Assembly: GCA_036924085.1 (NCBI GenBank)
Contig: JAVGWX010000004.1
Coordinates: 15,775,454 to 15,839,453, forward strand
Length of the DNA: 64,000 nucleotides
Origin: Ariolimax columbianus
Lineage: Eukaryota > Mollusca > Gastropoda > Stylommatophora > Arionidae
Reading direction: 5' to 3'
A model generated the notes under the pieces. The model was given only the letters and a program-made list of their open reading frames with translations. It did no database searches and was not told the DNA's origin. Within the stretch, counting starts at the first letter, position 1. Every line of letters starts with the position of its first letter. Positions 36,380 through 47,660 of the stretch are shown here, in pieces. A program made the translations under genes and the position numbers.

Positions 36380-36960
36380 AACATCTATTTCTTCCTGCGT
36401 CGTGATACACCAGTTGAGAGATTATTTAGTGACGACCACGTTGGGTAATAGAAGTGGTGCCCAGGCGCAGTTTCCACCCGCCATTCGGTAAAGGGAACTT
36501 CCCTCCGTTGATTCCAAATGAAGCATTAAAATGCATATTCGCAAGACTGCGTGAAAACGCACGTTTCAATCTACAGTATTTATCCAGTTTGAAGTCAACG
36601 GACAACAGTACAAATATGTACATGTGTAGATATCAGCCAAACGTCAGCGAAATCAGGGGAGAAGAGCGCCAAGAAAGTCGATTCGAGGCCAAGGCTGGTT
36701 CCCAAAGATTTGTTTATCCATATCTATAATCGAGTAACCCGCCCCTGCTTTGTGATAGAATCATTAACTTACTCATCAGGCTGGAAAAAGATAGAGGGGT
36801 TAGGAATTATGTTTGTACAAGTGATTTTATAGCGAGCCTGGAATCCTTAGGGCCGACGGTCCATCAGTGCTTGTGGATGTAACGTCTGATATAGTAGGTA
36901 GTTTAGAGCAAAATAACATGTGTATTCCTATAGTTTGAAAGTATTTTTTAGACTTTTGAT
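36380..36960. other. Unassigned DNA
   Basis: A 91-codon frame at 36454-36729 (+) has no motif I recognise. Nothing else. Confidence 0.4.
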
Positions 36961-36965
36961 AAAAT

Positions 36966-37720
36966 TATAGTTCGTTTTTACATGAAAGCATGAATGGATA
37001 TCCAAACGGCAAAACAACGAACCAATGATACCAGGCTAAACGCGGCACAGGATGACAGGAACCTGTGAGAGTTGTCATTGGCGGTTCCGCAGCCAAACAT
37101 ACCCAGAACAGATTCGTAGACACTGTCATTGGTACCCGAGCCAGCGTTTAAATTTTCATTAGAATAAATGCGGAGGAATAGTCGTAGAGGCATTTGCCAG
37201 ATCATTATAGAAGTCATCTTTGATCTGTGGTTGGGCTTCGTTCGCGGGGGCGTTAGCGACTATTATTGATATGTGACCATGTCTATGTTTTAGCCGGAAC
37301 AGAAGAAACCTGTTGGAGATTGCGAGCCAGGATGTTATTCTTTGTTGAGAGTCGGTCTTATGAAAAAGGCAACCCCATTTCTGCTTTGCTGACCACCAGA
37401 GTAAAACATACACGCATCTTCAGATCTTCCTGTCCTTGACCGATTAGTGGAGCCTGTGTAATTCCACAATGGAAATATTTCGCCGGCCTAGTGTGCGGGC
37501 CAAGGACGCGACGTAGCCAGTCCCATTCATTGTTAGGACATTCCCTCATGAAGCATCTTATGTCAGGTGACGCCACTGGAGGGGCAGTGGCGATGGGGTA
37601 GGTTTTGATAATGTCTTTCGTTACGGTACTCGAAGACGGCAGTCTTCCCCTATTTGTGAGGTTGGTGGTGCCATGTAGTGCCATGTAGTGCCAGATAGTG
37701 TAACAACAATGAATGAAGAA
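36966..37720 (-). pseudogene. LINE endonuclease-domain fragment
   Basis: The minus strand gives an AP-type endonuclease: 'KMGFVFHQT'-like start, 'HGHISIIVANAPANEAQPQI', 'KDDFYNDLANASTTIPPHLF', then in a shifted frame 'NLNAGSGTNDSVYESVLG' (usual GDFNARVG region) and 'ANDNSHRFLSSCAAFSLV'. The reverse transcriptase is absent. Several frame changes show long decay. Confidence 0.8.
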
Positions 37721-37884
37721 AACCAAGAAAAGGGAAATGTTTCACACGAGAATTGTAACAGATAATTCCCAGATGTGCCTCATTGTTATCAACTGACAAC
37801 GTAAATGAAATAGCACAAATAACAACAATTACCTAATGTCATTGGGTATTAGAATAAATTACAACAAACAAATACAACGCAACA

Positions 37885-38050
37885 TCTTCTTTCTTCTTTA
37901 ATTCTTCTTTTTCTTCTTCTTCTTGTTGCTGTTCTTCCCCTTCTACTTTCGTTCTGAAGAGTCTCATGTATTTCTCTTATAAATGTTTGCGTTGTGCCTC
38001 ATGCTTCGTTCATCACCTTTAGTTTATCTCTTCTCCTTCTTCTTCTGTGT
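37885..38050. repeat. CTT-rich tracts
   Basis: TTC/CTT triplets at about 37887-37930, and again at 38030-38046, where they are the (GAA)n tail of element R on the other strand. Confidence 0.8.
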
Positions 38051-38180
38051 TCATTCTCAATCTCCCGCTACCCAGTCTTGAACAGGGCATTGCAAGTAGC
38101 AGGATGTAGTCCAGAGAACGAAATGCGTTGTGTCGCTAGTTTACACTTTGACTGCGATATTTGCAACGTTTGGTCCGACA
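38030..38180 (-). mobile_element. Dispersed element R, 3' portion
   Basis: On the minus strand: 'GGATGTGTCGGACCAAACG', 'CAAATATCGCAGTCAAAGTG', 'CGGGAGATTGAGAATGAAC' and a GAA-rich tail. It lies directly downstream of a LINE C-terminal fragment in the same orientation. Confidence 0.75.
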
Positions 38181-38214
38181 CATCCATATTCGACAGAAGT
38201 TTATCTCTAAAATT

Positions 38215-38440
38215 AGTACATCTATTGTCATCATGACCTTGGCGGTTTGTTGCACACTTCTCTCGTCGCCATAGAGTGTATCCCAAACTTGGACTGGGAG
38301 AACCATGTTGTCACTCTGCTCCTCCCGTGCAGTTGACCACATAGAACAAACTGTTCTACTGTTTGTTTGCTGTCCTGACATGGGCACGTGTCTGTGTGAC
38401 CGATACAATACACGAACGGTGGGACAAGAAATGGTCACAG
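38215..38440 (-). pseudogene. LINE C-terminal (zinc-knuckle) fragment
   Basis: The minus strand reads 'TCPCQDSKQTVEQFVLCGQL', then frame-shifted 'LYGDERSVQQTAKVMM'. This matches the C-x-C...H/Q...C tail and following 'LYG...L..TAAF' segment of RNase H-type LINEs such as N1, but is too diverged to be N1 itself. Confidence 0.6.
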
Positions 38441-39830
38441 TCAAATTGACTTAAGCTATGCATGTGAGCACTCGAACAGTTGTGGGGATAGAAAGGAATA
38501 GTACCACTGCATACCGTCCGAGCATGCACTAAGAGATTCCTAAAGAAGGTTGTGTGAAGGGCTAGCAACCCTCCTTATGAACTTCACTTCTTTTGAAACT
38601 GGGATTGTAAATGCCCAATACAGACTTTCTGAATAGGAAACGTTGTAGTGGTGGCCATATTCCTTACTTGGAGCGAAAAGGCAAATAATCAGAAATGGAA
38701 GGGATTTCAGTACAACAGAACATCAATTATGAGTGCCAAACTAGAATGCCACAGGGAAGGCCTGTGTTAACGAGCACCGCAATCACTCACTTTCTCTGCA
38801 TTGATTCGCACAATATTTGAACTTTTCAGACGTTTATCTTGGCTGGCTAGTAAGAGAAGCTAAGATGTTAAATGTTATATTTAACCACAGGGTTTCGCAA
38901 CGTAGATGTTTGCTACGACCAGGACTGATATTAAAAAAAAAGAAAAACTGACTCCATAGTAAAGTGAACCTGAACGTTATTTATAGCTCGTATTTAGTAA
39001 AATCGAATGAGTGCGGTCTTACGTTTCCGTTACATAAAGTGACAAATGTAAACATAACGAACTATACATTCATAACAAAAGGTTCAACTGTTCAAACCAA
39101 AACACATGAGAATAATCTAAACAGTGGTACGATAACGAATAAACAAATGCGAATACTATTTTTGCCAGTTCTATTTTTCCCGTTGTCTTATTAAGGCTGC
39201 CAGCCCATTTCCATTGATCTTGCTCTTGCGTGGATTACGTCATAAACTGGCTATTTCCTCTGCCTTCAGGTCACGCGCTGTTTATTGTTTAAAGGTCAAC
39301 CTGGATAGGCTCTCGCTCATTTAATTTCCATTTCTTTATGCGTTGGCATCTAGCTCGAGTATGTTATTTGGTTATTTTCAATGGTTTTGCCTTTAGCGAC
39401 TGACAACGACGCTTTTGTCGCAATGCAAATAATAAATCTTAATTGTGCTCCTAGAAAATAGCTACTTGTTATTTGTGTTTTTATTTCACAATTTACTAGT
39501 TGGAATCCGTTGAGGAAAGAACGTGCTTCCTACAATCTTATGAGCATGTCCTAAAAGTCCAGTAAAGGGGCTTTTGCATGGGCCTAGCAACCTCTTCATG
39601 TGAGAAGAGTTGTAACAAACACCTTTACTTCAACAGCACATCAAGTGTGTTGTCTTGCGCGCATTTCCTATCAATATGCCATGGCTGTCTAATGATGATT
39701 CGTATGGAACACAGATGCAGAAGATGCAGTGGTGCCTGCCTTGACTTGTATGTAAGAACGCATTATATGAGCGAGCACGCACACACATACATAAACATTC
39801 ACACATACACATTCCCACACACATACACGG
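38441..39830. other. Unassigned DNA
   Basis: No gene or known repeat recognised. Confidence 0.4.
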
Positions 39831-39837
39831 ATACATT

Positions 39838-39839
39838 TT

Positions 39840-39907
<68 letters not shown>

Positions 39908-39927
39908 CACACATACATTCATAACAA

Positions 39928-40012
<85 letters not shown>
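39838..40012. repeat. (TA)n / (CA)n microsatellites
   Basis: Two long TA runs (39841-39900 and 39941-40010) separated by ACAC-rich sequence. Confidence 0.97.
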
Positions 40013-40013
<1 letters not shown>

Positions 40014-40408
40014 GCATACATTCGAGGAATAGTAAAAACGTATCGTTCATAATTTATATTAACAAAAGTATGCACAAATTTAGGTATATTTGTTCGTCCT
40101 CATTGCATAAATGTAACTTATAAAAGTCAAATTCGTTGGCAGTTGTAAGAAGCGAGGTTTTGAGAAAAATAGCATCTTACTGTTACTTTATATATATATA
40201 TATATAAATGCCTTTGAACATCTTCCGATGACCGTGATAATTGGTTATTTGTATTCACGTCTCTGAACAAATCTCGCATCATAAATGGACCTTTTAAAAA
40301 TATAAATTTCTATAAAAATCAGACGGCCATCCGGGATTCAACACATTGTGAATTGCTGGTTGTACAAGGTCATGTGCTGGAGATACTTCTTCTCAAGAGG
40401 GATTGTGC
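40013..40408. other. Unassigned DNA
   Basis: A short TA run near 40190-40205. Otherwise nothing. Confidence 0.45.
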
Positions 40409-40411
40409 TAA

Positions 40412-40775
40412 TATTGTTAGTCATATATGGAGGTAAGAGCTCAATGTGGCGATATCTTCATATTGTTAGTCATATATGGCGGTAAGAACTCAATGTGGCG
40501 ATATCTTCATATTGTTAGTCATATATGGCGGTAAGAGCTCAATGTGGCGATATCTTCATATTGTTAGTCATATATGGCCTTAAGAGCTCAATGTGGCGAT
40601 ATCTTCATATTGTTAGTCATATATGGCCTTAAGAGCTCAATGTGGCGATATCTTCATATTGTTAGTCATATATGGCGGTAAGAGCTCAATGTGGCGATAT
40701 CTTCATATTGTTAGTCATCTACGTCGGTAAGAGCTCAATGTGGCGATATCTTCATATTGTTAGTCATCTATGACT
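40412..40775. repeat. 49-bp minisatellite, 8 units
   Basis: Units start at 40412, 40461, 40510, 40559, 40608, 40657, 40706 and 40755. Each has 'TATTGTTAGTCATATATGG' and 'GCTCAATGTGGCGATATC'. Divergence is low, so the array is recent. Confidence 0.97.
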
Positions 40776-41100
40776 ATATAGCTTCATCCTTTTTTCTGTT
40801 TCTATTTGTGGTCTGCCGGACATAACTCGCCCATATATTTATGCACATAGAACGCATAGCATCACAAAATAAGATAAATTGGGTCTTATTACAGAGCGGC
40901 CGTCTACCAACAAATCTTGGATACATGTTTTGTGCACTTGGTGTCAACATTTTGAAAGGTTAAGATAACTGGTTCTCTTTCAGTAAATCAGGTACTCATT
41001 TGCCGCTGAATGGACTGGAGCGTGTCGATCCTTATTGTGAACTCCTTACTTATGCTATTAATAAACAATCCACTAAGCACACTGCTATACCCACTTTCTG
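40776..41100. other. Unassigned DNA
   Basis: No feature recognised. Confidence 0.4.
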
Positions 41101-41103
41101 GAA

Positions 41104-41815
41104 CAAAACAGTACATGGTATAACACAATATGTGGTACAGCACATTATGTGGTACAACACACTATTGGGTACAACACACTATATGATGGAAGCCGCGGTT
41201 AGCGTTCTGGCTTCATATCTGAGTGGTCCTGGGTTCCTTCCTCAGTTGAGGCAAAACTGTTTTTCAGACCACAATGGCTCCCTGGTCGACCCAGACTTAA
41301 ATGTTTCCCATTTCAGTCCGGGAAGTAAAAGCGGCCGGCGTGATGCTGACCACATCATCTACTAAGTGTCGTCGGTTACAAGTCGGTTACAAGTCGGTTA
41401 CAAAATAATATGGGGTTATCACCATATTTCCTATTGCCGCATGGCGTGACGGGATCTTCACATTTTTTAAACATTATATGATACAATACATTATATGGTA
41501 CAATACATTATATGGTACAGTACATTATATGGTACAATACATTATATGGTACAGTACATTATATGGTACAATACATTATATGGTACAGTACATTATATTA
41601 TACAATACATTATATGATACAATACATTATTTGATACAATACATTTTATGGTACAATACATTATATGGTACAATACATTATATGGTACAGTACATTATAT
41701 GATACAATACATTATATGGTACAATACATTATATGATACAATACATTATATGATACAATACATTATATGGTACAATACATTATATGGTACAATACATTAT
41801 ATGGTACATTAGAAC
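41104..41815. repeat. 17-bp minisatellite interrupted by a SINE
   Basis: The unit is ACAATACATTATATGGT. Diverged copies lie at about 41104-41185 and a cleaner block at 41467-41812, with an S2 SINE between them. Confidence 0.93.
41188..41462 (+). mobile_element. S2-family SINE
   Basis: Head 'GGAAGCCGCGGTTAGCGTTC' with B-box-like 'CTGGGTTCCTTCC', body 'CTGGTCGACCCAG' and 'GCGGCCGGCGTGATGCTGAC', tail 'GCATGGCGTGACGGGATCTT'. It sits inside the 17-bp minisatellite. Confidence 0.85.
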
Positions 41816-41894
41816 ATGATGACGCATAACATAAAAATTAAGATATTTGTGCAGCGAATGTTAGTATGCCATCCAAATTTAAGCTTCTCATTGT

Positions 41895-42430
41895 TTGCTA
41901 AACCAAGATGTTTAGACCAGAAGAGATTACTGATATGTTTTCACTAGACCAAGATGTTTAGACCAGAAGAGATTACTGATATGTTTTCACTAGACCAAGA
42001 TGTTTAGACCAGAAGAGATTACTGATATGTTTTCACTAAACCAAGATGTTTAGACCAGAAGAGATTACTGATATGTTTTCACTAGACCAAGATGTTTAGA
42101 CCAGAAGAGATTACTGATATGTTTTCACTAAACCAAGATGTTTAGACCAGAAGAGATTACTGATATGTTTTCACTAGACCAAGATGTTTAGACCAGCAAA
42201 TGTTACTGATGTGTTTCGACTAGTCAAAGATGTGTAGACCAACAAATATTACTGACGTCTTTTCACTAGACCAAAATGTTTAAACCTGAAAATGTTACTG
42301 ATGTGTTTCCATTAGACCAAGATGTTGAAACCTGCAAATGTTTCTGATGTGTTTCTATTAGACCAAGATATTTAGACCAACAAATGTTATTGATTTGTTT
42401 CGACTAGACGAAGATGTGTATAGAAGGTGT
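41895..42430. repeat. 46-bp minisatellite, main block
   Basis: Units of 'CTAGACCAAGATGTTTAGAC' + 'CAGAAGAGATTACTGATATG' at 46-bp spacing (for example 41943, 41989). The first six are near-identical, later ones diverged. The same unit reappears at 46.65, 47.5 and 47.85 kb. Confidence 0.95.
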
Positions 42431-42549
42431 AAAAAGTTCCAGTCAAGATGGGTGAGTAAACACACAGTTTTCTAATATTTGCTGACAGAATCATATCTGT
42501 CCTTTAGCATTTACAGAGGGTCAGTTACAGTGTTCTTCTGCTTCTTCTT

Positions 42550-43330
42550 TCGTTCAACTGCTATTGCCATGCGCGACACAGTGAGATAGGGTGCGTAGAT
42601 ATCTTGTTTGGGCCAGGTGAGAAGCTTGTGTGGTCATCAAGTAGAACCTTCCGAGTGTTTCAGACACACCTTTTATCCATCTGCAACGAGGGCGACCTAT
42701 TGCACGAGGACGTGATACTTGCGTGTGATAGGATCTTGACGCTGGTTGGTCATAACGCATTCGAATTAAGTGGCCAAACCACTTGATTTGTTGGGCTTTA
42801 AAGTAGGCATTTACTGTATTCGTTCCAACCATCTGCCTCAACGTGGTGTTTCGAATACGGTCTCGGATGGACTTGCCAACTGCACTTCACGCACAGCTCA
42901 TTTCACAGCTCTGAATCCTACTCTTGTGACGTTCTAATAAGGACCACGATTGACACTGGTTACTAACACAAAGTAGGAATTACAAGCGTGTTGATCAACC
43001 TTCTCTTTATTAAAAGTTGCACTCTGGGATGTTTTAGAATCGGTGAAAGCTGGTAATGGACATTGCTTGCTTTCTGAATACGATGTGCTATCTCTCTGTC
43101 CACTCTGCCATCATCGGTGAAAACTCTTCCCAGGTACTTGAACTTTCGAATCTGCTGGAGATTTTTGTGGTCGCTGTGGAATCGTTGCTTCACATAATTA
43201 CCGGTCATTTTCATACACAGTCTTTTCTATGTTGATCTTCATGTCGTATCTTTGACAGGTGAAATTGTGGGAGGTGAGGTGATGTTGCAGATCATCCCGT
43301 TTAGGTGTTAGACCTACATTAACTTCAAAT
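42550..43330 (-). pseudogene. LINE ORF2 C-terminal half
   Basis: Minus strand, two frames: 'IRKFKYLGRVFTDDGRVDRE', 'ASNVHYQLSPILKHPRVQLL', 'RLINTLVIPTLC' (42963-43214), then 'QQIKWFGHLIRMRYDQPASR' and 'GRPRCRWIKGVSETL' with 'ATQASHLAQTR'-like text (42554-42841). This is the post-YLGS region and the basic C-terminal tail. The catalytic region is missing or unreadable upstream. The GRVDREIAHRI wording is close to the LINE at 43.8-46.6 kb on the other strand, so they may belong to one family. Confidence 0.85.
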
Positions 43331-43785
43331 AGTGTAAAAGTCATCTTACGACAGGCTCAGAAAGATGATAGGTGGTTTCCAACTGTTTAAAAAGTTGCTG
43401 AAGCTGTTGTGTGTTTTGAATGCCCACAATGAATAGGTTTACTCTTTTGAGCGCCCTGAAAAGGACTTTAAGTGTCGGGTTGCAGTATCCTTCTTCACAT
43501 CCCGAGCGTGCTGATCAATGTGTACCAGGGTCCTCCAGGCGGTTGTGCTATAGTTGGTTTCATCTGCGTGTCACTCATTACTACGGGGATCACGTTGATC
43601 TCTCAACTCGCTAGCCCGGCTGCCATCAAAACATCCCGATTCTAGGGAGGGCTACGAGAAAGCCGAGGTGAGGATCTTAACCAGTATATTTTGCCTGACT
43701 ATGACTAACATGTCTGATCAGTATGTTGTGCCTGACCAGATGTCAATCTTCCTCTCCAGTTGCTCAAGTAAATAGGTAGGTGGGA
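43331..43785. other. Unassigned DNA between two LINEs
   Basis: Possibly the 5' end of the + strand LINE that follows. No motif is clear. Confidence 0.35.
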
Positions 43786-44610
43786 AATATTTGCAGTGTG
43801 ACAAGACTTATCTTGACATGAAGAAGGGAAAATGTTTTAGTGAACTTTCTAATGTCTTACACCGGGTCAAGGACACGGACGAGTTGATAATCATAGGTGA
43901 TTTCAATGTAACGGTGGGTGGGCATAAATAGGACACCACGGACAACAAAGTGATACCAGAGGAGGGGGGAGTGGAGAGGGAGGTGGGTAACTTTAACGGC
44001 GAACAACTGTTAAACCTCTGTGCGAAAGAGCATGTTTCTATTTATTACGAACACTTTTTTCAGCATCCTCTCAGTTACACGCAGACCTGGTATACATGGG
44101 ATTATCTAAAGACATCATCTCAAACAGATTTCATACAATTCTGGGTACGCAATCGTCAGTGTGTCACAGATTGCAAGGTCATTCACAGTCTGAGTGTAGA
44201 TAATGATCATCGACTAGTTGTACTTTAGTTTAGTCAACATACTAGTTGTACAACATACTAAACGAGACACTTACTTAAATTAGGTAGTTAATACAAGAAG
44301 GCTTACAGATGTGTTAACACGGACACAATTAAAACAGCAGATGGAAGCGACATTTAAAATAATAGAACATAGACAAACGGAAGGAACATTTCAAGTCCTC
44401 TATAATGAGTGTTTTGACTAAGGAGTGTGGTACAACTAGAAAAGGTGGAATTAGAAAGAAACGGACAATACGATGGAATGAACGTGTAAAGGCGGCTTTC
44501 AAAGACATGAAAATATCTTTTAACAAATGACGGCGATCTCAGATTGATGAAGCCTGAACCATATATAAGGAGGTTGGATGGAGAGCAATGGTGGTTATAC
44601 ACAGGAGAAA

Positions 44611-44850
44611 GAAAGGGCTTGGGCAAAGTAAGGGTGCTACTGAATGAGAGAAAGGGCTTGGTCAAGTAAGGGAAGCTACTGAACGAGATAAAGGGCTTGG
44701 TCAAAGTAAGGGATGATACTGAGTGAGAAAAAGGGCTTGGTCAAAGTAAAGGAAGCTACTGAACGAGAAAAAGTGCTTGGTCAAAGTAAAGGAAGCTACT
44801 GAACGAGAGAAAGGGCTTGGTCAAAGGAAAGGAAGGTACTGAGCGAGATA
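44611..44850 (+). repeat. 40-bp tandem repeat inside the LINE linker
   Basis: Six units of 'AAAGGGCTTGGTCAAAGTAA' + 'GGAAGCTACTGAACGAGA' amplify a stretch of the endonuclease-RT linker. Confidence 0.92.
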
Positions 44851-45708
44851 TGTTCACCATCCTCCAAAGATTTTTACCGACATAATCGTGCTTTGCGGAT
44901 TAGAGAAGAACAATACAATCCTTACACAGTGATCAATTACAAACAATGACAACCACTCTAGATTCTGAAAGAATATGATGCAGATGATGGTATATAATAT
45001 GTGAAACATCCTTCATTGTTCAAAACCCCTAAATATATTGCGCGTAACGACAGATTGATACTCGGGCAAAGAAGTCAGAGAGGCAATTAGAAGAAGCCTT
45101 AACTACAAGGCACCCATGTGTAGACAACATATCGACAGATGCCATATAAGCTTGTCACGATATGGGGGTAATATGGCTCACAAAGATAGTTAATCCGACA
45201 TGAATGAAAGGAAAGGTACTTGGTGATTGGCAAAGTGATGTGGCGATACCTATTTGGAACAACAAGTGCGGCGAGTACAAGTTATTTTGGAGCCACTGCT
45301 CAGTGCTTCATAATCAGGGCCTGTGGAAAAGCAGGGAATGTACGGATGCTATATTTACGCTATGACAGTCAAGTGAAAAAGCCATAGAATATAATGTGAA
45401 ATTTCACGTGGCCTTCATCAGCGATTTACGACAGGGGTGCCTTCTTTCTCCACTTTTATTAATAATTGTTATCGATAAGATCACACATTTGGCTAAACCC
45501 ACAAGGAGTCTATAAATGAACTGTTGTGTGTTGATGATCAGGTCATCTTTTGCTAAAATAGAGCGGACCTACAACATCACCTAACCTATCTATATTTCGC
45601 TTGTTACGAATATGATATGAAGATCAACCCAGACAGCACAGAGACTGATGGTATTGCATGATCACGTACAGAGAAGTTTTCACATTAGTGACAGAAGTAT
45701 CCAGCAAG

Positions 45709-46050
45709 TTTAATAATAATAATAATGTTCGTCTAGGCATCTAGGGCCCGTTGCGTCGATCGACCACTACCATGTCGAACTGCTAAGGCTTGTAGTCAAA
45801 CCTTGCTCAGTGCCGAAGATGAGACTGCTATTTGTCGGAGCCATGTAGAATGGGGAGAGCCCCTTCCATACCTCCAAGCCGGCCGGTGGGAGACCGTTGT
45901 TACACATAGCACACTTGGACAGTATCTGGTGAGACGGTACTTCCTGGTCAAGTCGAACCACGTGACCAAACAGAGACAGGCGGCGGCGGGCCAGAGTGTT
46001 CGAGATGGAGGGAAGACTCGTGTTTGCAGACACCTCTACATTACGGTTTG
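45709..46050 (-). mobile_element. 5'-truncated LINE tail nested in an older LINE
   Basis: Minus strand 'LARRRLSLFGHVVRLDQEVP' and 'GLEVWKGLSPF', then a short 3' region and an (ATT)n tail (seen as AATAATAAT at 45712-45725). It separates 'SIQQV' from 'WELKYQG' of the surrounding + strand LINE, which reads on if the insert is ignored. Confidence 0.75.
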
Positions 46051-46649
46051 GGAGTTAAAATACCAAGGTAGTATATTTACTGATGACGGCAGAGTCCATA
46101 AAGAAACCGCACATCGTACTAACAAATTGTACCGATTTTGAAACACCTTGGAGTGCTTCTTTCAACTAACCTAAAGCTGAAAAACGCACTGTTTATTCCT
46201 ACATTGTGTTACCAATGCCAATCTTAGTCTCTACTAGAAACATATAAGAGTAAGATCCGAAGCTGTGAGCTCTTGAGACGCGATGTATGAGAAGTGCAGC
46301 CGGAAAGACAATCTATGACCACGTTCGGTACATCATGCCGGGGAAGATAGTAGGGACAAACCCAGTTAGTGCTTTCATTGACTCCCAAAAAATCAAATGG
46401 TTTGGTCATTTAGTCAGAATACATTATGATCAGCCTGCAACGAAAGCACATCCATTGCAGGTCTCAGGTCCACTAGGAAGGGAGTCTACCTCGACGTCGA
46501 TGGTTCGAGGGTGTCTCTGACACTCTAAGGAACAAACACTGAGCGACTGCAATCGCCTCCCACATGGCGATAACACAAATCTACGCCTCTCTGCGACGTC
46601 TCATGACAAGAGCAGCAGAATAAAAGAAATACAAAAGGACCAAGAATAA

Positions 46650-46725
46650 GATGTGTAAACCAATCAATTCTACTGACGAGTTTACACTAGGCCAAGATGT
46701 TTAGAACAGTAAATGCTACTGACGG
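46650..46725. repeat. 46-bp minisatellite remnant
   Basis: One to two units ('CTAGGCCAAGATGTTTAGAA', 'CAGTAAATGCTACTGACG') of the 41.9-kb array, stranded between transposons. Confidence 0.8.
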
Positions 46726-47000
46726 TGTGGAGGGGGGGGGGGTGGTCTGGCGATGGGGTGGGGGGGGTGGGTGGGGTCTCAATGTAAGGTGTTCGCATCG
46801 GGTGATGTAGGTTGCGGGTTCAAATAACGGTGGAGATAGGGATTTTTTCAGTTAAATCACCCGGTTAATATTTCCCCTGATATCTGAGCAGTGAAATCAG
46901 ACACCCGTGTGCAGTGGTGCGCACGTTAAAAATACCGTTTGCTCGAGCAAAATTCAAGTTAAAAATCTACTCAAATTATTCTAGGAAAATTTACCCCACC
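46725..47000 (+). mobile_element. Probable SINE with G-rich leader
   Basis: G-rich sequence (46730-46775), then 'GCATCGGGTGATGTAGGTTG' and 'CGGGTTCAAATAACG', which resembles a B box. No matching copy was seen, so the assignment is tentative. Confidence 0.4.
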
Positions 47001-47041
47001 AAGAATTATGTCGAAAAAAAATAAGGAACTGTGTGGCTTTA

Positions 47042-47225
47042 GCTTCAGGTCTTGGTTATGTGGTTAGCACAGCGGCTAAGATGGCACGTGACACGCTCAG
47101 GTTTAAATTGCTCTAATTTACTCTTCCACCACCAGTCTCAAAAACAGGCGATTGTACATTCCAGGGGCTAACAGATGCTGGGATTGACCTGGCAAGTCAC
47201 GAGTGAATTTTCATCTGCTAAACTA
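47042..47225 (+). mobile_element. Probable tRNA-like SINE
   Basis: 'TGTGGTTAGCACAGCGGCTA' (A-box-like) and 'CTCAGGTTTAAATTGC' (B-box-like) at tRNA spacing. No second copy in the window. Confidence 0.45.
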
Positions 47226-47289
47226 AAATGAAACAGAGTAGATCACACCTCCCCACGACGTCTAACAAGATAAGTGGACTGAAGATTGA

Positions 47290-47462
47290 TAGATAGCATG
47301 CGCCATCGAAGACGGATGTGTCGGACCGAAAGGTGCAAATATCGCAGTCAATCTGTAAACTAGCGATACAACGCACTCCGTTCTCCGGACTACATCCTGC
47401 TACTTGCAAAACCCTGTTCAGGGCTTGGTAACGGGAGGTTGAGAACGAACGAAGAAGAAGAT
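47290..47462 (+). mobile_element. Dispersed element R, 3' portion with GAA tail
   Basis: 'GGATGTGTCGGACCGAAAGG', 'TGCAAATATCGCAGTC', 'CAGGGCTTGGTAACGGGAGG', then 'TTGAGAACGAACGAAGAAG' as the tail. It is 5'-truncated relative to the 21.4-kb copy. Confidence 0.85.
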
Positions 47463-47464
47463 AT

Positions 47465-47660
47465 AATTCTACTGACATGTTTGCACTAAAACAACATGTT
47501 TAGACCAGTAAATTTTACTGACGTGTTTCCACTAGACCAAGATGTTTAAAGCAGTAAATTCTACTGTTGTGTTGCCACTAGACCAAAATGTTTAAATCGG
47601 GAAATTTTAATGATCTGTTGCCACTAGACCAAGATGTTTAGACCAGTAAATTTTATTTGT
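47465..47660. repeat. 46-bp minisatellite, third block
   Basis: Four diverged units containing 'CCACTAGACCAAGATGTTTA' and 'CAGTAAATTTTACTGACG'. Confidence 0.88.

Larger units (their letters stand above)
43790..46640 (+). pseudogene. Near full-length LINE, decayed and split by a second LINE
   Basis: Endonuclease: 'ELIIIGDFNVTVGG' (catalytic D-x-N present), 'NFNGEQLLNLCAKEHV', 'FFQHPLSYTQTW', 'DNDHRLVV' (S-D-H region). A linker with six 40-bp repeats follows. Reverse transcriptase: 'SLNYKAPCVDNISTDA' (usual K-A-P-G-x-D), 'DLRQGCLLSPLLLIIVIDKI', and 'LLCVDDQVIF' (A of ADD replaced). Then 'YDMKINPDSTET' and 'HISDRSIQQV', where another LINE tail interrupts. Beyond 46050 it resumes with 'WELKYQGSIFTDDGRV', 'IKWFGHLVRIHYDQPA' and the C-terminal tail. 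Numerous stops and frameshifts are present. The clade is unsettled, but lack of RNase H separates it from N1. Confidence 0.85.

Noticed and set aside
36100..36400. Exact target duplication around the 36.1-kb SINE
   Set aside because: The flanking CATCTA...TTTCTT strings match only with a gap, too weak to claim.
39630..40123. Open frames rich in Ile/Tyr and Cys/Val
   Set aside because: Translations of TA and CA microsatellites.
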